This document shows positions 1-8,762 of a DNA stretch of 64,000 nt, piece after piece. The notes below the pieces were generated by a model that had not been told where the DNA came from, made no database searches, and saw only the letters and a list, made by a program, of their open reading frames with translations. Location: assembly GCA_022450155.1 (NCBI GenBank), contig JAKUQR010000016.1, positions 1 to 64,000 of the forward strand, read 5' to 3'. Position numbers and translations under genes: made by a program. Position 1 is the stretch's first letter. The number at the start of each line of letters is the position of its first letter. This DNA is from Gammaproteobacteria bacterium. GTDB taxonomy: Bacteria; Pseudomonadota; Gammaproteobacteria; Arenicellales; UBA868.

Positions 1-121
1 GGCGAAGCGGTTCGATTTCAACTGGAAAGCGCGACCAGCTGCCGGCGCGGGCCGAGTAGCCGGATTCGATCATGGCATCGATCAGTCTTTCCGCGAAGCC
101 TCGGTAGAGAATGTTATTCAT
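1..121 (-). CDS. N-terminal piece of a possible helix-turn-helix regulator (partial)
   Basis: An open frame of 40 codons reads leftward from ATG at 121 to the window edge without a stop. It starts MNNILYRGFAERL and continues with an ESGYSARAGSWSRF stretch. A good ribosome binding site (GAGGGA, 8 nt upstream) precedes the ATG. The pattern of an amphipathic FAERLxDAM helix followed by a GYSxRxGS segment resembles the start of XRE/LexA-like phage-repressor-type regulators, but the DNA-binding helices would lie outside the window, so this is only a suggestion. It is divergent from the secretion ATPase gene and shares a control region with it that carries a 10-bp inverted repeat. Confidence 0.45.
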   Translation of the reverse strand, partial: MNNILYRGFAERLIDAMIESGYSARAGSWSRFPVEIEPLR

Positions 122-169
122 GGAATGCTTCCCTCGATGGGTCATGGAAGTAAGCACTGCTGAGTCACT

Positions 170-255
170 AGCGGATATTATCATTTTAGGAGATAAACGA
201 GGATACCGATAGTGATAAATAGGCAAGTTGCAAATTAAGACCTAGAATATCCGCT
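170..255. promoter_or_regulatory. 10-bp perfect inverted repeat in divergent control region
   Basis: AGCGGATATT at 170-179 is matched by its exact reverse complement AATATCCGCT at 246-255, with 66 bp between. The pair lies between the leftward partial gene and the rightward ATPase gene. The wide spacing suits two operator half-sites bound with looping better than a transcript hairpin. No convincing -10/-35 pair was identified, and the function is inferred only from position. Confidence 0.35.
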
Positions 256-318
256 CATGGAGTCGATCAGATAGTCAACTGAACATCTCGACAGTCAGGT
301 CCTAAATAGATAAACAAG

Positions 319-2067
319 ATGAGTCAGGTTACCCGCGGTCTAACGGAGATTCAGGATGCCCGGCAAGTACGCCGCCGCTTGCGCTTGGGCGAAGTCCTGG
401 TGAGTGAGGGCCTCACAACTGAGGCTGAGATTCATGTTGCACTGAGTCAGCAAAAACAGCAGAAAGGCAAACGCCTCGGTGAAGTGCTGGTTGAACTGGG
501 TATGGTTGACGAGAGCGCCATAGCCAGGGTTCTGGCGAACCGACTGGGGTTGCCATTTATTGATCTAGACAGCACCGACATCGAGTCCGACGCACTTACC
601 GAGATTCCGGCTAGAGTGATCCGCGAGCACCAGGTATTTCCCATCAGGGTAGACACTGAATCGCTTACAGTGGCAATGGGAGATCCACTGTCGAGTGAGG
701 CGATAGACGCCGTTCGTTTTACCTGTAAGAAACGAGTGGTCGAGGTGGTTGCAACACCCACTCAACTAAAAGTGTATATCGCAGACCGGTTATCTACCCA
801 AGAAAGCAGCGAGGATTTTGAGACCTATCTGCGGTCGCTCGGTGGCAGCGGCGTTGCCGGGGATGCCGAGGGTGAGGATGATGATGTCATCAAACTGGTC
901 AACCGGTTTATCGTCGATGCGGTCCGCGATCGCGCATCGGACATACATGTTGAACCGTATGGTGACAAGCAGGATCTCATAGTTCGGTTTCGGGTAGATG
1001 GACAGCTCCGTAATTACCGCCGCATCCCATCGGAGTATCGGGAACGTATCGTGGCCAGGATGAAGATCATGGCAAGGCTTAACATTGCAGAGCGGCGCTT
1101 GCCACAGGACGGCAAAATGCGTTTTAAACTCGGAGAGCGCGAGATTGAACTGCGTATGGTCACTGTGCCGACAGCCGGGGAAAATGAAGATGTGGTTCTG
1201 CGTATTCTGGGAGCGTTTGGCGCTTTGCCGTTGAGTGAGATGCAGCTCAGTCCAGATAACCTGCAAGCGGTTGAAGCGCTGGTGCGTCGTCCTTATGGAC
1301 TGATGCTGGCCGTAGGTCCGACGGGTTCAGGCAAAACAACCACACTTCATTCCATGCTGGCCCAAATCAACGACGTTAAGAAGAAGATATGGACCGTAGA
1401 GGACCCGGTAGAAATTACCCAGCCGGGCCTTCGGCAGCTGCAGGTGCAGCCGCAGATAGGATTGACGTTTGCGTCAGCCATGCGGTCGTTTCTGAGAGCA
1501 GATCCTGACATTATTATGGTCGGCGAAATGCGGGATGAAGAAACCGCGCATCTGGGGATTCAAGCCTCCCTGACAGGCCACATGGTGCTCTCTACACTAC
1601 ACACCAACACGGCGCCCGAAACAGTGACCCGGCTGATCGATATGGGCATGGAGCCGTTTTCTTTCTCGGACGCCCTGTTGGGCATTCTTTCACAGCGATT
1701 GGCACGGCAGTTGTGCGGGAAATGCAAAGTTGAGTATGACGCAACGCCCGATGAGACCGATGAGTTTAGTCGTTATATCGGGGCAGACTCGGTAGAACGA
1801 GCAATGTCTGGCGGTGCCTTGAAATTGTGGCGGGCAGATGGCTGCGTAGAGTGTGAGAAAACCGGCTACCGGGGCCGTCTCGCTCTGCACGAACTGCTGG
1901 TGAACAATGATGAGATCCGCACTGCGATTCAAAGAAAGGCGACCACGGGCGAGATACGGGACCTGGCTCAGCAAGCGGGTATGCAAACGCTGCTTCAAGA
2001 TGGGGTGGTTAAATGTCTGCAGGGCCACACTGATCTCAAACAAGTACTGGCAGTCTGCAGCCGCTAG
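319..2067 (+). CDS. GspE/PilB/MshE-family secretion or pilus assembly ATPase with MshEN domain
   Basis: Hexameric cytoplasmic ATPase that powers type II secretion or type IV pilus extension. The 582-residue length is normal for the family. Residues about 22-45 and 52-75 are two RLGEVL-type repeats that fit the MshEN cyclic-di-GMP-binding pattern (RLGxxLVxxG...LxxQ); the second ends in R rather than Q. The T2SS ATPase core follows, with Walker A GPTGSGKT at 333-340, an Asp-rich/Walker B stretch around 395-409 (DPDIIMVGEMRDEET) and the His box STLHTN at 425-430. The zinc-binding tetracysteine is C466, C469, C509 and C512. ATG at 319 follows an AT-rich leader with a weak ribosome site. No other secretion or pilus genes are adjacent, so which machine it drives cannot be told. 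The neighbouring diguanylate cyclase makes c-di-GMP control attractive. Confidence 0.9.
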   Translation: MSQVTRGLTEIQDARQVRRRLRLGEVLVSEGLTTEAEIHVALSQQKQQKGKRLGEVLVELGMVDESAIARVLANRLGLPFIDLDSTDIESDALTEIPARVIREHQVFPIRVDTESLTVAMGDPLSSEAIDAVRFTCKKRVVEVVATPTQLKVYIADRLSTQESSEDFETYLRSLGGSGVAGDAEGEDDDVIKLVNRFIVDAVRDRASDIHVEPYGDKQDLIVRFRVDGQLRNYRRIPSEYRERIVARMKIMARLNIAERRLPQDGKMRFKLGEREIELRMVTVPTAGENEDVVLRILGAFGALPLSEMQLSPDNLQAVEALVRRPYGLMLAVGPTGSGKTTTLHSMLAQINDVKKKIWTVEDPVEITQPGLRQLQVQPQIGLTFASAMRSFLRADPDIIMVGEMRDEETAHLGIQASLTGHMVLSTLHTNTAPETVTRLIDMGMEPFSFSDALLGILSQRLARQLCGKCKVEYDATPDETDEFSRYIGADSVERAMSGGALKLWRADGCVECEKTGYRGRLALHELLVNNDEIRTAIQRKATTGEIRDLAQQAGMQTLLQDGVVKCLQGHTDLKQVLAVCSR

Positions 2068-2183
2068 CACTTCGTTGTTTTGTCAAAAGTCAAATTTAAT
2101 GTAATTTGTTTCGGGTTCGAAGTTTATGGAAATGTTCTACAAATTCGTTAGACTAAATCGGCTGTCATAAAAGGAGAAATCCG

Positions 2184-2558
2184 ATGTCAAGAATCTTGTT
2201 AGTATTGATGTTGGCGATATTTTCGGTTGTGGCGATCGCTGATGAAATTTCAGCCGAAGACAAAGCCAAGGTCCAGTTGACGCTCGTAAAATGGATAAAG
2301 TCGCGATCTGATGATAAAGGCCGGTTTCTGTTCGTGGATCGACAGACTAACGACTTAATGGGCGGCTACAGTGCCAACGTCCACCCGATGATTTTGCCTT
2401 ACAAGGATGGCGCCGTGTTTGTGTGTTCGGAGATTGTCACGGATAATGGTGTCCGAGTTACGGCGGACTTCCTCACTGTCAAAGTCGGTGATGCCTACAA
2501 GATCGTTGAAGTCATTATGAACAATCGGGACAGTGTCGAGAAAATGCTGGGCATGTAA
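2184..2558 (+). CDS. Small exported protein of unknown function
   Basis: A 124-residue protein with an N-terminal signal peptide: a short basic start, a hydrophobic run to about residue 18, and a likely cleavage after AIA. The mature part is an acidic/basic mixed domain with no motif I recognise. Two cysteines are absent, so no disulfide or heme site is evident. A strong ribosome binding site (AAGGAG, 7 nt before ATG) supports the start. It lies between the secretion ATPase and a diguanylate cyclase with its own upstream AT-rich gap, and is followed by a stem-loop. It is probably periplasmic or secreted; nothing more can be supported. Confidence 0.7.
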   Translation: MSRILLVLMLAIFSVVAIADEISAEDKAKVQLTLVKWIKSRSDDKGRFLFVDRQTNDLMGGYSANVHPMILPYKDGAVFVCSEIVTDNGVRVTADFLTVKVGDAYKIVEVIMNNRDSVEKMLGM

Positions 2559-2574
2559 TTTGTTTTAGTGTCGC

Positions 2575-2600
2575 GGCTGGCCATTGTTTACTGGCCGGCC
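2575..2600 (+). terminator. Stem-loop, possible intrinsic terminator
   Basis: GGCTGGCCA (2575-2583) pairs with TGGCCGGCC (2592-2600) over 9 bp with one G-U pair and an 8-nt loop. It lies 17 bp after the stop of the small exported protein and before the diguanylate cyclase. The downstream tract is T-rich but not a clean T run, so termination may be partial. Confidence 0.5.
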
Positions 2601-2626
2601 TCAGTTCGTCTGCTATTGTTATTCTT

Positions 2627-3781
2627 ATGCGTCTAGGGATTTTCCTCAAGTTTGTACTGTTATTTGTCTTGCTGGCTGTTGTGCTGGGCGCCGGCGGATT
2701 GTTGGTTTACAAAAATAACCGTGCCGACCACTACGAAGGTGTCGCTTCTGCGCAGTTGGCGACCGCTGTCGTGGGCAGCGCGGCTATTTTGGATCAGGCG
2801 ATCGCCGCGGGAGAAAAGGAAGCGAGAGAAGCACTGTCGCTGTTTTCAATGTTTCCATTTGTGTTATGTGTCGAGATTGCATCGAGTGGCGAGGCCGATT
2901 TCCGCTGGCCGCCGCTGCCCTGTGAGATCATCAAAGAAGAAAAATATCCCCTTAACTATGAAAACATACTGTCTGACGGCAGTGGGCTGCTCTTCCAGGT
3001 CAGCAGCGAATGGGTACAAGAGCAGGTCAATCGCGAGCTGTATACTGGGTTTGTCGCACTGGCGATCTTTCTGTTGTTGTTCGTGATTGGGAGTGGACTT
3101 TTGTTTCATCGAATTGTTGGACATCCGGTTGGTTACCTGATTCGAAGTCTTCGAAACGTATCTCAAGACCTCACCCAGCAGGACTTGATCAAGAAGATCA
3201 CCCGGGATGAAATCGGTGAACTGACCGATGCATTGAATGGGTTGCTGCAACGTATCCGGACGTATCAAGCGGAACTGGTACGACTGGCAAACACCGATGG
3301 GTTGACGGGTATCTTCAATCGAACAACGTATTTTTCGAAGGGGCAAGAGTTACTAAAGGCTCATCCAGAAGGTATCTACTTTCTACTGATAGATCTTGAT
3401 CATTTCAAGGCCATCAACGACTCCTATGGTCATGCTGTGGGGGATACCGTGCTTGAACGGATTGGGAAGTTATTGCAAGGTTCAATGCGAACCAGTGGCA
3501 CTCGTGTATCAGATGTTGTTGGTCGACTCGGAGGAGAGGAGTTTGGCATATTGATGTTTGCGAAGACTATTGATGATGCTGTTTTAGTTGCAGAAAGATT
3601 ACGCCAGACAATAGAAAGCACATTCATCGAAGTAGGCGGTGTGCCGTTTGCGGCTACGGGTTCTATCGGCGTGGCCGAAGCGGTAGCTGGAGAAAGTCTC
3701 GATGATCTATATCAGCGAGCCGATAGAGCGTGTTACACAGCCAAAGACAATGGCCGCAACCGCGTGGAGGTGGCCGACTAA
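2627..3781 (+). CDS. Membrane-bound diguanylate cyclase (HAMP-GGDEF)
   Basis: Makes cyclic di-GMP from two GTP. The 384 residues contain a transmembrane segment at about 5-27, a periplasmic sensor region at about 28-140, a second transmembrane segment at about 141-161, a HAMP-like linker to about 215 and a GGDEF domain from about 223. The active-site motif is GGEEF at 302-306, a functional variant. An inhibitory I-site RVSD at 293-296 sits exactly five residues upstream, so product feedback is expected. The domain start signature ANTDGLTGIFNR is intact. The periplasmic domain is short, contains C81 and C99, and matches no named sensor I know. The ligand is unknown. The gene follows the small exported protein and the MshEN-type ATPase, a candidate target of its product. 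Confidence 0.92.
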   Translation: MRLGIFLKFVLLFVLLAVVLGAGGLLVYKNNRADHYEGVASAQLATAVVGSAAILDQAIAAGEKEAREALSLFSMFPFVLCVEIASSGEADFRWPPLPCEIIKEEKYPLNYENILSDGSGLLFQVSSEWVQEQVNRELYTGFVALAIFLLLFVIGSGLLFHRIVGHPVGYLIRSLRNVSQDLTQQDLIKKITRDEIGELTDALNGLLQRIRTYQAELVRLANTDGLTGIFNRTTYFSKGQELLKAHPEGIYFLLIDLDHFKAINDSYGHAVGDTVLERIGKLLQGSMRTSGTRVSDVVGRLGGEEFGILMFAKTIDDAVLVAERLRQTIESTFIEVGGVPFAATGSIGVAEAVAGESLDDLYQRADRACYTAKDNGRNRVEVAD

Positions 3782-3847
3782 ATTGCCAGAGGACGTTCAC
3801 CGATGGTTTAACGACTCAAAGTTTTCTGCACGCGCCTTAGGTGGGCG

Positions 3848-3877
3848 TTGACAACACTGTGCCGGGAAAGCTTTATA
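3848..3877 (+). promoter_or_regulatory. Candidate sigma-70 promoter
   Basis: TTGACA (3848-3853) and TTTATA (3872-3877) are separated by 18 bp, about 135 bp upstream of the HpaB-like gene. This is a good match to -35/-10 consensus in a non-coding gap. It would leave a long leader, so a closer promoter is possible. Confidence 0.4.
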
Positions 3878-4013
3878 GATGAGTGATTGGCCTGAGTCAT
3901 GTCAAAGCCGTTGGTTGCGCGGTATATTGAGGGCGAATAACATAGCGTTGTCGAGTTAGTCAGACTTAGCGATCACTGTTGCCAGCGCACGACCTACTTT
4001 CTTGAAACGAGTT

Positions 4014-5549
4014 ATGACCACTAAAAAATCATCAATCCAAGTGGCTAATGCCAAGAATGACCTCTTAACAGGACAGGCCTTCCTCGACAGCATTCGTGAC
4101 GGGCGTGAGGTCTGGTACGATGGTGAGAGAGTCAAAGATGTCACGACTCATCTCGCTTTCAGAAACAGTGCCAGAAATATCGCACGTCTTTACGATTCCC
4201 TTCACGACCCGGCACATTGTGAACAACTGACGAGAACGGACAAACACGGTATTTTGACCCACAAGTTTTTTGCGCCCAGTTACAGCGCAGAAGAACTCCT
4301 GGAAGCACGGGATGCCATTGCACTGTGGCAGCGTATGACTTATGGCTGGATGGGTCGTACACCGGACTATAAGGCTGCGTTTATGGCCCAATTGGCAGAG
4401 GGGTTCGATTTCTATGACCCCTTTGGTGAAAATGCCCTGAACTGGTATCGAAAGTATGCCGCACAGGGTCTGTTTCTGAATCATGTACTGGTTGACCCGC
4501 CGGTAGATCGAAATCGGCCTCACCATGAAGTCACCGACGTGTTCGTAAATGTCACCCGTGATGATGATCGTGGGATCTATGTCAGTGGCGCCAAGATGGT
4601 TGCGACAGGGTCGGTGTTGACCCATGCAACATTCGTGGCACCGAATAGCGGTACGGCGGCGCGCATGCAAGCTGGAAAAGATGAAGCCTTTGCGCTGGTG
4701 TTTATTGTCGACATGGACACCCCGGGTCTAAAGCTTGTCTGTAGGCCATCGTATGAACTGAAAGCGGACAGCCCCTTCGAAGCGCCTCTTGCGAGCCGTT
4801 TTGATGAAAACGACTCTGTACTGCTGTTTCATGACGCCTTTATTCCCTGGGAAAATGTGCTGGTCTACCGGGATGTTGAAAAGGCCAAGGGGTTTTACGC
4901 CTCGTCTGGATTTTTCAATCGTTTCAACCTGCAATCCGCGACCCGGCTGGCGGTCAAACTAGAATTTGCTTGTGGTTTGCTCATGAAGGGCACAGAAGCT
5001 GCTGGGACCGATACCTTCCGCGGTGTGCAGACAGAAGTCGGTGAGCTGATTTCAATGGCTAATCTCGTATGGGCATTGACCACGGCAATGGCGATGGACC
5101 CCGAGCCCGGCGTCGGTGATTCAGTGGTGCCCAAGCTGCAGACCGCAGCAGCTGCACGAATCTATATGACTTCCGCCTGGCAGCGCGTACGGGAGATTTT
5201 CGAAAAAGTGCTCGCCGGGGCTCCCATTGTGACGGTGTCTTCGGTCCGGGATCTCAGGCACCCTGAACTGGATCCGATCATCGAGCGTTACTTCCGGGGA
5301 ACCGGGCTGGCTGCAGCGGAAAGAATCAAGCTCTTCAAGCTGATCTGGGATGCGCTCTATTCGGAATTTGCGGGTCGGCATGCGCTTTATGAACGCAATT
5401 ACGCGGGTAATCACGAACAGCAAAGACTTGATGCACTGAGTTGGTCCGACGAGCGCGGTGACAGTGAACGCTACCGCCAGTTGGTGGATGCTTGCCTGAG
5501 TGATTATGATGAGGATGGCTGGCTCGTCGAGCATCTTCGGCACAGCTAG
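4014..5549 (+). CDS. HpaB-family flavin-dependent aromatic monooxygenase (oxygenase component)
   Basis: A member of the 4-hydroxyphenylacetate 3-monooxygenase/HpaB family. These enzymes use reduced FAD from a separate reductase to ortho-hydroxylate phenols or related aromatics. About 511 residues match the family length. The acyl-CoA-dehydrogenase-like fold is indicated by the central FVNVTRDDDRGIYVSGAKMVATGS block, followed by FHDAFIPWENVLVYRD and a helical C-terminal domain. I chose ATG at 4014; an in-frame TTG at 4002 would add four residues. The flavin reductase partner (HpaC) is not in the window. A class III extradiol dioxygenase of the HpaD type lies just downstream, so the expected product is an ortho-diol or ortho-aminophenol that the dioxygenase opens. 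The true substrate is not determined by sequence. Confidence 0.85.
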   Translation: MTTKKSSIQVANAKNDLLTGQAFLDSIRDGREVWYDGERVKDVTTHLAFRNSARNIARLYDSLHDPAHCEQLTRTDKHGILTHKFFAPSYSAEELLEARDAIALWQRMTYGWMGRTPDYKAAFMAQLAEGFDFYDPFGENALNWYRKYAAQGLFLNHVLVDPPVDRNRPHHEVTDVFVNVTRDDDRGIYVSGAKMVATGSVLTHATFVAPNSGTAARMQAGKDEAFALVFIVDMDTPGLKLVCRPSYELKADSPFEAPLASRFDENDSVLLFHDAFIPWENVLVYRDVEKAKGFYASSGFFNRFNLQSATRLAVKLEFACGLLMKGTEAAGTDTFRGVQTEVGELISMANLVWALTTAMAMDPEPGVGDSVVPKLQTAAAARIYMTSAWQRVREIFEKVLAGAPIVTVSSVRDLRHPELDPIIERYFRGTGLAAAERIKLFKLIWDALYSEFAGRHALYERNYAGNHEQQRLDALSWSDERGDSERYRQLVDACLSDYDEDGWLVEHLRHS

Positions 5550-5636
5550 ATTTGGCCTCCCCCGTCTAATTCGTGATCGAAAAAATTCAATAGTCAGGAT
5601 TTTGTACTAATTTACTGTAAGGTCGGGAATTCCTCT

Positions 5637-6176
5637 GTGTCACAACCTTCGCCGGAGGCTACTCATTCTCTCTGGGATTACGCAGTCGAGGTCTACAGTC
5701 GACCGGGTATGTCTGAGTTGTGTCTTTGGTTTCAGGATCACTGCCGCGTCGATGTTCCCATTATCCTCTATATTGGCTGGTGTTCGGCACGGGGAGTTCA
5801 TGTGGATCATCAACTGCTGACGCAGGTTGAGCAAACGGTCGATGTTTGGCAACGGGATGTAGTCGCTCCCTTGCGTGGCTTGCGACGAGAACTAAAAAGA
5901 GACTCAAAGGGAATCGCACAGGAAACGGTTTCGGCGTTCCGTGAGGAACTCAAGTCGCTGGAGTTGGAGGCCGAACATCTAGAGCTGAACGCCCTGGCAA
6001 CTTTGAGTTCTGATGAAACTGTTGCGGCAGTCCCAGTTTCTGATCAGAAACGGTTGATCGAGAGCGGTTTGGGTCAATATTTGGGGAGACTCAAATGTGA
6101 TATCAATGCACAGACCAAAGAAAAGATCACCGGATTCGTCGCGTGTCTATCGGCGGAAAAGACCGCCAGTGGGTAG
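5637..6176 (+). CDS. TIGR02444/DUF2390 family protein
   Basis: A 179-residue soluble protein starting at GTG. The N-terminal half (SLWDYAVEVYSRPG, then LWFQDHCRVDVPIILYIGW, then WQRDVVAPLRGLRR) matches the TIGR02444/DUF2390 pattern of small gammaproteobacterial proteins of unknown function, recognised from memory. The C-terminal half is helical and charged, with an ELKSLELEAEHLELNALA stretch that could form a short coiled coil. It sits between the monooxygenase and the extradiol dioxygenase on the same strand, but its gene family is usually not tied to aromatic catabolism, so the neighbourhood may be accidental. No catalytic motif is visible. Confidence 0.7.
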   Translation: MSQPSPEATHSLWDYAVEVYSRPGMSELCLWFQDHCRVDVPIILYIGWCSARGVHVDHQLLTQVEQTVDVWQRDVVAPLRGLRRELKRDSKGIAQETVSAFREELKSLELEAEHLELNALATLSSDETVAAVPVSDQKRLIESGLGQYLGRLKCDINAQTKEKITGFVACLSAEKTASG

Positions 6177-6267
6177 GGTTGTTCTGATCACCACCCCAGG
6201 GGCCTTTCGTAATGCGTCAACTTCCGGTTAATCTGTCTTTTTTGGCCTAATTGACAGGCAGGTGACG

Positions 6268-7095
6268 ATGACTGAAGGCCGGATCGTGGCGCATGCAGTG
6301 AGTCCTCATACTCCGCGTATGGCCAATCCTGACGCGACGCCGGATTTTCTCGCTGGCGTGATGGCGGGTGCGCGAGAGATGGGTGAGGTCATCCGTTCAT
6401 ACGAGCCCGATCTCTGGGTTGTTCATTCGACACACTGGGTCACCACCTTTGACTGGTACATCACGCATCAAGCTCAGCATGACGGTTTGTGTGTTGGCGA
6501 GGAATGTCCCGATCTGATACCGGGTATCGAATATTCCATTCAAGGTGACCCGGAGTTTGCTGCGGCGTTGTCTGCAGCAATCGAAGGGGCTGGATTTCCC
6601 GGTGGACAAAGTCGGACGCCAAATCACCGTTTTGATTATGGTTCCTACGTGCCGCTGGTCTACCTTGACCCGGAGTTCAGCCTGCCGGTTGTGCTGCTGG
6701 GATGCTGTGTCATGGCAGGTATCGGTGAATGTATGGCCGTGGGTGCTGCTGTCGCACAAGCAGCGCAGGCGAGTGGCAGGCGAATCGCATTTCTGGCGAG
6801 CACGGCGCTGTCGCACCGGCTTGTGCGTGGACCGGACCGCTGGCCATCGGACGAAGAACAAAAGCGAGACCACGAATTCATCGATCAATTATGTTCCGGG
6901 CAGATCGAACAGGCTCGGCGTCAGTTTTCGGATTATGCCCGGGTTGTAACCGCTGAGATGGGGGGACGCAATCTTGCGACCTTCCTGGGGACATTGGATA
7001 CCGGTAAGCGGTATCACGGCCAGCAGTACGGGGACTATGGCCAGTCATCAGGCAGCGGCAACGCTAGCATTCTGTTGACGGAAAAGGCTGAGTAG
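6268..7095 (+). CDS. Class III extradiol ring-cleavage dioxygenase (HpaD/LigB-like)
   Basis: Catalytic-type protein of the LigB superfamily, which opens catechols or 2-aminophenols next to the hydroxyl groups using Fe(II). Family features are visible in order: an early metal-binding His in SPHTPRM, the VVHSTHW segment with two His, the FDYGSYVPLVYL block, the LASTALSHRLV segment typical of homoprotocatechuate 2,3-dioxygenases, and a terminal GSGNASILL resembling the HpaD GTGQVN end. The nearest characterised groups are class III 3,4-dihydroxyphenylacetate 2,3-dioxygenase and the 2-aminophenol 1,6-dioxygenase subunits. I use ATG at 6268 behind AGGTG; GTG at 6262 is an alternative. It follows an HpaB-type hydroxylase and faces a semialdehyde dehydrogenase gene, which fits a meta-cleavage route. 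Confidence 0.85.
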   Translation: MTEGRIVAHAVSPHTPRMANPDATPDFLAGVMAGAREMGEVIRSYEPDLWVVHSTHWVTTFDWYITHQAQHDGLCVGEECPDLIPGIEYSIQGDPEFAAALSAAIEGAGFPGGQSRTPNHRFDYGSYVPLVYLDPEFSLPVVLLGCCVMAGIGECMAVGAAVAQAAQASGRRIAFLASTALSHRLVRGPDRWPSDEEQKRDHEFIDQLCSGQIEQARRQFSDYARVVTAEMGGRNLATFLGTLDTGKRYHGQQYGDYGQSSGSGNASILLTEKAE

Positions 7096-7197
7096 TCGGT
7101 GGCGTGTCGCCGTCTTCGATACCCATTTAATCTGTCAGGGCGAATTCAAGCTTCACACCATTTTCGGGTATTGCTCACGATCGTCGAACTCCTCGAG

Positions 7198-8673
7198 CTA
7201 AACTTTAAGGCAGATATTCTGCAGTTCAGTATAGAACTCTAGAGAGTATTCTCCACCCTCACGGCCAATGCCGGATTTTTTGGCGCCACCAAACGGGGTC
7301 CTGAGATCGCGCAAAAACCAGCAGTTCACCCAGGTAATCCCACAGTCGATCCTTGCCGCAACCTGGTTTGCTTTCTTGATGTCCTGAGTCCACAGCGTGG
7401 CAGCGAGGCCGTATTCCGTATCGTTCGCAAGGCTGACTGCTTCGTCAAGGTCGTCAAAAGGTCTTATATGACAGCACGGCCCGAAGATCTCCTCTTTGAC
7501 AATCAGGCTGGTCTCGTCCAGCCCGGTCCATAGAGTGGGTTCTATCCAGCAGCCGTGTTCCCACGGCGTCGGCATGTCGGGAGCGCCCCCACCCACGATC
7601 ACATTGGCGCCGAGTTCTGCCGCGCGGCGGTAGTAGCTAAGAACCTTGTCGCGGTGGGTGCTGCTGATCAACGGACCCATTGACGTTTCCTCAGCAAAGG
7701 GGTCACCGCGGACGAGGCTGGCTGCGCGCTGTGCCAGTGCCTCAGTGAAGCGGTCGAAAATGGGTCGCTCAACGTAGACCCGTTCAGTGCTGAGGCAAAC
7801 CTGACCACAGTTTGCGAACACAGAGCGGCTCGTCCCCTCTACAGCCTGTTCAAAATCGGCATCAGCAAATATCACACCGGGATTCTTGCCGCCCAGTTCA
7901 AAAGACACGTCCTTGATATCGTCTGCGACAGACTTCATGATCGCGGCACCGGTAACGGTTTCGCCTGTAAAAGTCACCGCATCAACATCAGGATGGCGAG
8001 CCAGGTGTTCACCGGTCGAATCGGCTCCGAAACCATGAACAACGTTGTAGACCCCGGGCGGGATGCCGGCGTCATTCATAATCTTGCCCAGCAAGGTAGC
8101 TGTAGCGGGGGTCTCTTCTGAGGGTTTCACCACCACGGTGTTGCCGCAGGCGAGTGCGGGCGCGACTTTCCAGGTCATCAACAGGAGCGGCAAGTTCCAG
8201 GGGCAGATAACCGCAATAACCCCTTTAGGCTTGCGTACGGTGAGATTGATGGCTTCACCCCCATCAGGCGTCGGCATACGGAAAGTCTCGTCAGGTATGG
8301 CTTTGATGACATCGGCAAAGGCCCGGAAATTGGCCGCCCCGCGTGGAATGTCGATATGTCCGGCCAGTTGTACCGGTTTGCCGGTGTCTGAAATTTCGGC
8401 AAGTAGAAATTCATCGCGATGTTTATCGATCAAGTCGGCGACCTTGCGGAGCAGGTGGGCGCGTGTGTCAACATCAATGTTAGCCCAAGGACCTACAAGC
8501 GCAGACCGTGCTGAATTCACCGCATAGTCAATGTCGTCAGCGTCACCTTCGAATACGTCAAAGTTCAGCGTGCCGTTTACCGGGTTGATGTTTTCAAATG
8601 TTTGGCGTCCAGTCGGCGACACGTACTGTCCATTGATAAAGAAAGGTAGCGGGTTCTGTTTCAGAATCGACAT
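7198..8673 (-). CDS. 2-aminomuconic / 2-hydroxymuconic semialdehyde dehydrogenase
   Basis: NAD-dependent aldehyde dehydrogenase of 491 residues. Catalytic residues are in place: N160 in CPWNLP, E259 in FELGGKN and C293 in CGQVCLSTER. The NCGQVCLxTERVYVERPIFDRF stretch and the ADxDFExAVEGxxRS block are characteristic of the XylG/DmpC/AmnC/NbaE branch, which oxidises ring-cleavage semialdehydes (2-hydroxymuconic or 2-aminomuconic semialdehyde) to the corresponding muconates. It lies upstream of, and on the same strand as, nothing else catabolic except the adjacent CMD-like gene (89 bp away). An adjacent 2-aminomuconate-deaminase-like gene and the 3-hydroxyanthranilate dioxygenase/ACMSD pair at 21-22.5 kb favour 2-aminomuconic semialdehyde as at least one substrate. 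Confidence 0.88.
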   Translation of the reverse strand: MSILKQNPLPFFINGQYVSPTGRQTFENINPVNGTLNFDVFEGDADDIDYAVNSARSALVGPWANIDVDTRAHLLRKVADLIDKHRDEFLLAEISDTGKPVQLAGHIDIPRGAANFRAFADVIKAIPDETFRMPTPDGGEAINLTVRKPKGVIAVICPWNLPLLLMTWKVAPALACGNTVVVKPSEETPATATLLGKIMNDAGIPPGVYNVVHGFGADSTGEHLARHPDVDAVTFTGETVTGAAIMKSVADDIKDVSFELGGKNPGVIFADADFEQAVEGTSRSVFANCGQVCLSTERVYVERPIFDRFTEALAQRAASLVRGDPFAEETSMGPLISSTHRDKVLSYYRRAAELGANVIVGGGAPDMPTPWEHGCWIEPTLWTGLDETSLIVKEEIFGPCCHIRPFDDLDEAVSLANDTEYGLAATLWTQDIKKANQVAARIDCGITWVNCWFLRDLRTPFGGAKKSGIGREGGEYSLEFYTELQNICLKV

Positions 8674-8762
8674 GTAAGTTATCCGTGAAGGACGGAGTGC
8701 GGTGCCGTGGAAAACGCGCTGGAAGGTTCTGCCAGGTACTCGATTTGCATTTTCTCAGCGTA

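Noticed and set aside
2068-2183. A riboswitch or small RNA between the ATPase and the small exported protein
   Set aside because: The stretch is AT-rich and has no stable pairing beyond short local hairpins.
7096-7197. A terminator between the convergent dioxygenase and dehydrogenase genes
   Set aside because: No paired stem with a T run could be found in the 102-bp gap.
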